In this document: positions 60,608 through 64,000 of the stretch, piece by piece
Layout: each line of letters starts with the position of its first letter
How positions within the stretch are numbered: the stretch's first letter is position 1
DNA from: Streptomyces sp. L-9-10
GTDB taxonomy: Bacteria > Actinomycetota > Actinomycetes > Streptomycetales > Streptomycetaceae
Length of the DNA stretch: 64,000 bases
Direction of reading: 5' to 3'
Assembly: GCF_004151105.1 (NCBI RefSeq)
Contig: NZ_PHRF01000095.1
Location: 496,001-560,000 of the forward strand
The notes under the pieces: model-generated
The model's input: the letters and a program-made list of their open reading frames with translations, nothing else
Databases searched by the model: none
What the model was told of the DNA's origin: nothing
Program-made: the position numbers and the translations under genes

Positions 60608-61039
60608 TCAGTACTTCTCGAAGTTCGACGGGATGCCGCTGATGGTGCCGCGGCGGTCGACATCGGTCTGGGTGAGGATGGTCACCGTCGACCGCAGGGC
60701 GCCCTTCTCCGTGTTCAGCCGTCCCACGAGAGTCTTCACCTGGCTCTCCCAAGTGGTCTGCACCGTCTTCAGCCCGGTGGCGGTGGCCCAGCCGGAGAAG
60801 GCGCTGACCGCGGAGGTCATCGAGGTATCGGCCCAGTCGCCGGCCTTCTTGGTGTTCGGCTGGAGTTCCGTCTCGATGGTGTTCGCCGCCGCGCGCTTCT
60901 GGGCGGGCGTCGAGGCGAGGTTGGGGGCGCCGAGACCCGGCAGCGGTGCGGCGGGACGGTCCGCGTCGGGGACTCTGTTGAGCTGCATGGAGGCGGCGGT
61001 ACCGCCCTGTGCCGGAGCCCAGCCCTGCTCGAATGCCAT
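60608..61039 (-). CDS. Small WXG-like protein, first gene of module B
   Basis: 143 residues, ATG after GGGGGG. Helical after residue 45; SGWATATG and TTWESQVKTLVGRL (Trp 97) align with SGWALDQG and TAWQGQANRLMGRL of the module A protein, but the W-x-G turn has become W-E-S. TATACA at 61089-61094 on this strand may be the -10. First gene of a four-gene run. Confidence 0.75.
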   Translation of the reverse strand: MAFEQGWAPAQGGTAASMQLNRVPDADRPAAPLPGLGAPNLASTPAQKRAAANTIETELQPNTKKAGDWADTSMTSAVSAFSGWATATGLKTVQTTWESQVKTLVGRLNTEKGALRSTVTILTQTDVDRRGTISGIPSNFEKY

Positions 61040-61241
61040 CCGTAACCCCCCGGTTTGCGGTGCCGCGATCAAGATTTCGCAGTGGGATTGTATAACTCCG
61101 GTCCTCGCGGGCCGCTTTCGGGGAACTGTCACGTCCGATACGCGAGTTACGAGAGGTACGGGAGTTTCAGCGGCTGAGGCTCGTGCGGCGTAGCTGGATG
61201 AGCCCGGCCTTGAAGCGCCCCCCGGAGCCGCGAGGACGGGG

Positions 61242-62621
61242 CTACTCCGGGCTCGCGTCCCTGCTACTTGGGGACAGATGGCGGGGCTCACGGGGTCGCT
61301 GTACGCCACGAGAGCGCTCAAGAAGTTGACGAGCAGCTGGATTCGAACGGTAGGGCGCGAGAAGAGAGGGGATCCTGGAGATCTGGCCGTCAATCCGCCC
61401 CGAGTGGATTCCCGGGTAGGCATCTAAAGCCCTATTCCATGAGGCACAAGCCGCCTCAAGGTGCCCCAATTCCAGTTGCCTTTCGGCCAGCATCGCACCG
61501 AACTTAATTTCCGATCTCTTACTGTCAGTGGTGTCCCGCAAGCGAAAGTGGTCGTGAAGGGACTCAACACTCCCCTTCACATCGCCCAGAGCGTGCCTGA
61601 CTTCTGATGTGGCATACGCCAACGTTGCCGAGCTGAATCCCCCGAACGTTCCGAGTTGACTTTCCGCCTGATTTACAGCACGTTCTGCCTCGCGCAGACT
61701 GTTCAGTGCGTTTGCCTTTTCTCCTGCCAGTGCGTACGAGTGCGCTTGCTGCCCGGCGATAAAAGCTCGCATTCGGGGGCCGGACTCGGGGGATGCCTCT
61801 GCGGCCGCGTTCGCGAGTCGTGCCGCCGCTGTGCCGTGGCCCAGATTTGCGGCCTGTACCGACATGCCGCGCAGGACATGGCAATACGTCATGTGGTCTC
61901 CGCTGGCCCCGGCGAGCTCCAGACTCTTTACGTAATATTCCTGGGCTCGACCATGCGCCCCCTCATCCACCGCCATCCATCCGGTCAGATAGCAGAGAAA
62001 AGACGCGGCGGACATCATCGATTTACGGGTTTCGTCTGATGCGCTCGCTTTCAGATATGGGGCAACCGTGTTGACCAGGAAAGCGGCAGCCATGGGGCGC
62101 GCATAGCGCCCGCCGAATTCATCGTCAAGGTCCGACAACCGGTCGGTCATTGCCGTTACCGCCTGGACTTCCGAGTGTCCGATGCGTCGCTGTGGATCAG
62201 TTCTGAGGGCATCCATTCGCCCCACCACATCGGGCCAGCCCGGAATAGTGAGCGCCACAGAGAAAAGCCCTGCGCCGAGGACGGCTCGGCGGGACGGGTC
62301 CATGTCTTCCCTCCCCAAATCAAACAGCCCCTCCACGGTACCTACGGGCTGTTTCAACTGATCGGGTGACGAGGGAAAGCCTGCCTCACTGGACGTGACG
62401 GGCCGGTGAAGTCTCCTGGCCAAGGCTTCGAGGGCGAGCGGGCGGACTGCTTCTTTGGGCATGTGCCCCTGTAGCCACTGGTGGACCGACGCGGGTGTGT
62501 ACTTGAGCGGCGTGCCCCGCTCGGTCCGGATGCGGTTGACCGCTTGGGCGAACTGACGCAGAGTCCATCCGCTCTCGCGGTAGAGCCGCTCCAGCCCGGC
62601 GTTCGGCTGTCGTGTCGTCAT
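61242..62621 (-). CDS. HTH regulator with TPR-like sensor domain
   Basis: 459 residues, ATG at 62621. HTH about 15-75 (WTLRQFAQAVNRIRTERGTP, YTPASVHQWLQGHMP), a middle segment with a hydrophobic stretch (RRAVLGAGLFSVALTIPG, about 110-128) and TPR-like helices about 160-430 (HGRAQEYYVKSLELAGASGD). This layout is common in Streptomyces regulators that sit beside small ORFs or biosynthetic genes. GC is lower here than in the core. Divergent from the HemB-like unit and likely its controller. Confidence 0.85.
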   Translation of the reverse strand: MTTRQPNAGLERLYRESGWTLRQFAQAVNRIRTERGTPLKYTPASVHQWLQGHMPKEAVRPLALEALARRLHRPVTSSEAGFPSSPDQLKQPVGTVEGLFDLGREDMDPSRRAVLGAGLFSVALTIPGWPDVVGRMDALRTDPQRRIGHSEVQAVTAMTDRLSDLDDEFGGRYARPMAAAFLVNTVAPYLKASASDETRKSMMSAASFLCYLTGWMAVDEGAHGRAQEYYVKSLELAGASGDHMTYCHVLRGMSVQAANLGHGTAAARLANAAAEASPESGPRMRAFIAGQQAHSYALAGEKANALNSLREAERAVNQAESQLGTFGGFSSATLAYATSEVRHALGDVKGSVESLHDHFRLRDTTDSKRSEIKFGAMLAERQLELGHLEAACASWNRALDAYPGIHSGRIDGQISRIPSLLAPYRSNPAARQLLERSRGVQRPREPRHLSPSSRDASPE

Positions 62622-62703
62622 TGGCCCCAACTCCCGTGCCCTCGCCGCTTGACGCTCTTGATTTCCGGTCGCTTCCCCACGGTACCGCTGTGCGTAACGG
62701 AAC

Positions 62704-62756
62704 GGTTGCCTAGTGCGAGCACGGCAACCACAGGGCCGTATACAGAAAGGGCAACC
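62704..62756. promoter_or_regulatory. Three GGTTGCC/GGCAACC half sites in the divergent region
   Basis: GGTTGCC at 62704-62710, GGCAACC at 62723-62729 (inverted, 12-base spacer) and again at 62750-62756 overlapping the ribosome site of the next gene. Probable operator of the adjacent HTH-TPR protein. Confidence 0.5.
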
Positions 62757-62757
62757 G

Positions 62758-62997
62758 ATGGCGGACCGGACACTTCAACCAGGCAGCAGCGTTGCGGAGT
62801 TGGTCGCACAGGTCGATTTGAGCGGCTTCCACCGCCTACTGCCCGCCGAGCCTGCCCCGTATCCCGGTTGCCCCGTGTGTGCCGCGCTGGTCGGGCAACG
62901 CGCGGAAGCACGTTTCGGGCGCGGATCGCTGACGGTGTGGGAGTGCGACCGTGAGCTTCGGACGCACCCGCACCGGCGGTCGGGTGACTACACGTGA
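62758..62997 (+). CDS. Small CPVC-motif protein
   Basis: 79 residues, ATG after AAAGGG. Contains LLPAEPAPYPGCPVCAALVG (CxxC) and ends in a His/Arg-rich segment with one more cysteine (VWECDREL), so a small metal site is possible. Similar tiny ORFs occur near XRE-type regulators; no function is known to me. Its stop overlaps the next GTG (GTGA). Confidence 0.75.
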   Translation: MADRTLQPGSSVAELVAQVDLSGFHRLLPAEPAPYPGCPVCAALVGQRAEARFGRGSLTVWECDRELRTHPHRRSGDYT

Positions 62998-63284
62998 GGC
63001 GCACCCCCGTCGCTCCGCAGCGATACCAGGTCCGCCGACTTCCCGCGGCTTCCCCGAGCCTTGATGACCTGGTGGTCGGCATGGCCGTCTACGACTCAAG
63101 GTCTGAACTCGTCGCCGTGATCGACGCCTTCTACGGAGCGGTGGTCAAGCTGATCCGTCCTGCGGGCTTCACCTGGGAGTCGCGACGCGTATCGGTCCGA
63201 CCTGCGACCGAGTACGAGAAGAACCAGCTCAGAGCACTGGAGAGACATCACCGGCAACAGCTTGCCCGTGACGAGCCGACATGA
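62994..63284 (+). CDS. Small hypothetical protein
   Basis: 96 residues from a GTG overlapping the preceding stop. A compact beta-strand segment VVGMAVYDSRSELVAVIDAF and VKLIRPAGFTWESRRVSVRP suggests a small PRC-barrel- or SH3-like fold, followed by a charged helix. Stop overlaps the next ATG (ATGA), so three genes are translationally coupled. Confidence 0.75.
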   Translation: MRRTPVAPQRYQVRRLPAASPSLDDLVVGMAVYDSRSELVAVIDAFYGAVVKLIRPAGFTWESRRVSVRPATEYEKNQLRALERHHRQQLARDEPT

Positions 63285-64000
63285 CCACCTCACCGTGCGG
63301 CGGTATGGCGACCCTTCCCATGCCCACGGTCACGGTCGCTCGGATTCCCGCTGTGCTGCACGAATGCGCCGCCCTCGGCATCAGGTCCGTGAAGCTGTTC
63401 GCCGAGTCCGCCGGGCGGGACGCCACGGGGAAAATCTCACTCGAACCCGACGCGCTCATGTCTCGCGCCATCCACGCGTGCAAGGAAGCGGAACCGCACA
63501 TTGCGGTCATGACGGAGACGTGCCTCTGCTCGTACACCACCGATGGAGTCTGCTACCTCACCGACCAGCACGGGCGGCCGGACGTTTCCGCAACGGTGCA
63601 CGTAACAGCCTCACAGGCCGTGGTCCACGCGGAAGCGGGGGCGGACATCGTCGGGCCCGCGTCCATGCTGCTCGGCACAGTCGGGGCCGCCCGCCACGCG
63701 CTGGACGAGACGGGACACGAGGGAGTGTCCGTCATGCCTCACGTCATCTTCTGGTCGAGCCTGTACGACGGATTCCGGCTCACCATGGGGGCGACTCCCA
63801 AAGCAGGAACCAACCGGGAATTCCAGATCAACCCGTGCCCCGCTGACCAGTTCGTTGACACTGCCTTACGCATGGAGGCGGACGGAGCCGACATGATCCT
63901 TCTGGAGCCCGCGCAATTCACAACGGATGTGCTCGCCACACTCCGGACGCAGACACGAGCGCCGCTGTTCCCGTTCTCGGTCTCCGGTGAGTACAAGGCG
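63281..64000 (+). CDS. HemB (porphobilinogen synthase)-like protein lacking both active-site lysines, 3' end missing
   Basis: 240 residues are present; the gene runs off the right edge. It aligns along E. coli HemB: GIRSVKLF; ETCLCSYTTDGVCYL with zinc-type Cys 81, 83 and 91; AEAGADIVGPASML; FSVSGEYKA. The first Schiff-base lysine (in SYSTKFAS of HemB) has no counterpart in MPHVIFWSSLYDGFR, and the second (MVKPA) is Glu209 in ILLEPA. Condensation of two 5-aminolevulinates by the normal mechanism is therefore unlikely. Leu196 is a TTA codon (63866-63868), implying bldA dependence. Third-position GC is below the core genes, suggesting horizontal acquisition. Confidence 0.85.
   Translation, partial: MTTSPCGGMATLPMPTVTVARIPAVLHECAALGIRSVKLFAESAGRDATGKISLEPDALMSRAIHACKEAEPHIAVMTETCLCSYTTDGVCYLTDQHGRPDVSATVHVTASQAVVHAEAGADIVGPASMLLGTVGAARHALDETGHEGVSVMPHVIFWSSLYDGFRLTMGATPKAGTNREFQINPCPADQFVDTALRMEADGADMILLEPAQFTTDVLATLRTQTRAPLFPFSVSGEYKA

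Noticed and set aside
61242..62621. Integrated element boundary at the right end
   Set aside because: GC falls and small ORFs appear, but no integrase, att repeat or tRNA is visible in the window.

Overview
The window is high-GC actinobacterial DNA with a strong third-position G/C bias, many GTG starts, several apparently leaderless genes, and XRE/DUF397 and ECF-sigma families. Together these point to Streptomyces. The order trpS, D-Ala-D-Ala carboxypeptidase, SCO4848-type membrane protein, metallophosphoesterase, sdhBADC, GH20 hexosaminidase, acyl-CoA mutase, then a nonulosonate glycan locus matches, from memory, the S. coelicolor chromosome around SCO4837-SCO4882. I therefore read it as core chromosome with accessory insertions. 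No rRNA, tRNA, CRISPR array or intact insertion sequence was seen.

Left end (1-9195): a surface-glycopolymer locus. It holds the 5' end of neuB, a neuA cytidylyltransferase fused to a HAD phosphatase, a DUF6716-like glycosyltransferase, a GT2 glycosyltransferase, a polysialyltransferase-family protein, a pyruvyltransferase-family protein and a GT29 (sialyltransferase-fold) protein. The set would make CMP-nonulosonate (sialic acid or Kdn type) and polymerise or decorate it, possibly the Kdn-containing teichulosonic acid known from streptomycete walls.

9.3-20.6 kb: accessory regulation and stress. It contains a TetR/FAD-monooxygenase pair with shared operators, a WYL regulator, a four-gene type VII-secretion-like module (12793-15706), a DUF4333 lipoprotein, a duplicated DUF397/XRE locus with an ATP-binding anti-sigma-like protein, a LeuE exporter, a P-loop kinase and a MarR/glyoxalase pair with twin operators.

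20.6-35.8 kb: acyl-CoA mutase, methyltransferase, L,D-transpeptidase, ECF sigma factor and membrane partner, two unknowns, GH20 lipoprotein, a degenerate ureidoimidazoline decarboxylase-like protein, and the sdhCDAB operon with a strong terminator.

35.9-45.4 kb: a detoxification-like run (GT1 glycosyltransferase, VOC protein, virginiamycin B lyase, alpha/beta hydrolase), a second XRE/DUF397 locus with small coupled ORFs, a Tat-exported beta-propeller protein beside a TetR regulator, and a peptide-ABC binding protein.

45.5-57.2 kb: envelope genes (metallophosphoesterase, carboxypeptidase, BrkB/YihY, a DprE1/DprE2-like pair), a 2H phosphoesterase, trpS, rocD, and a YgiC/YgiB-like ATP-grasp and lipoprotein pair.

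57.4-61.0 kb: a second type VII-like module paralogous to the first. The window ends (61242-64000) with an HTH-TPR regulator divergent from a translationally coupled set: two small proteins and a HemB (porphobilinogen synthase) homologue that keeps the zinc cysteines but lacks both Schiff-base lysines and carries a TTA codon. This is the best candidate for an undescribed system here.
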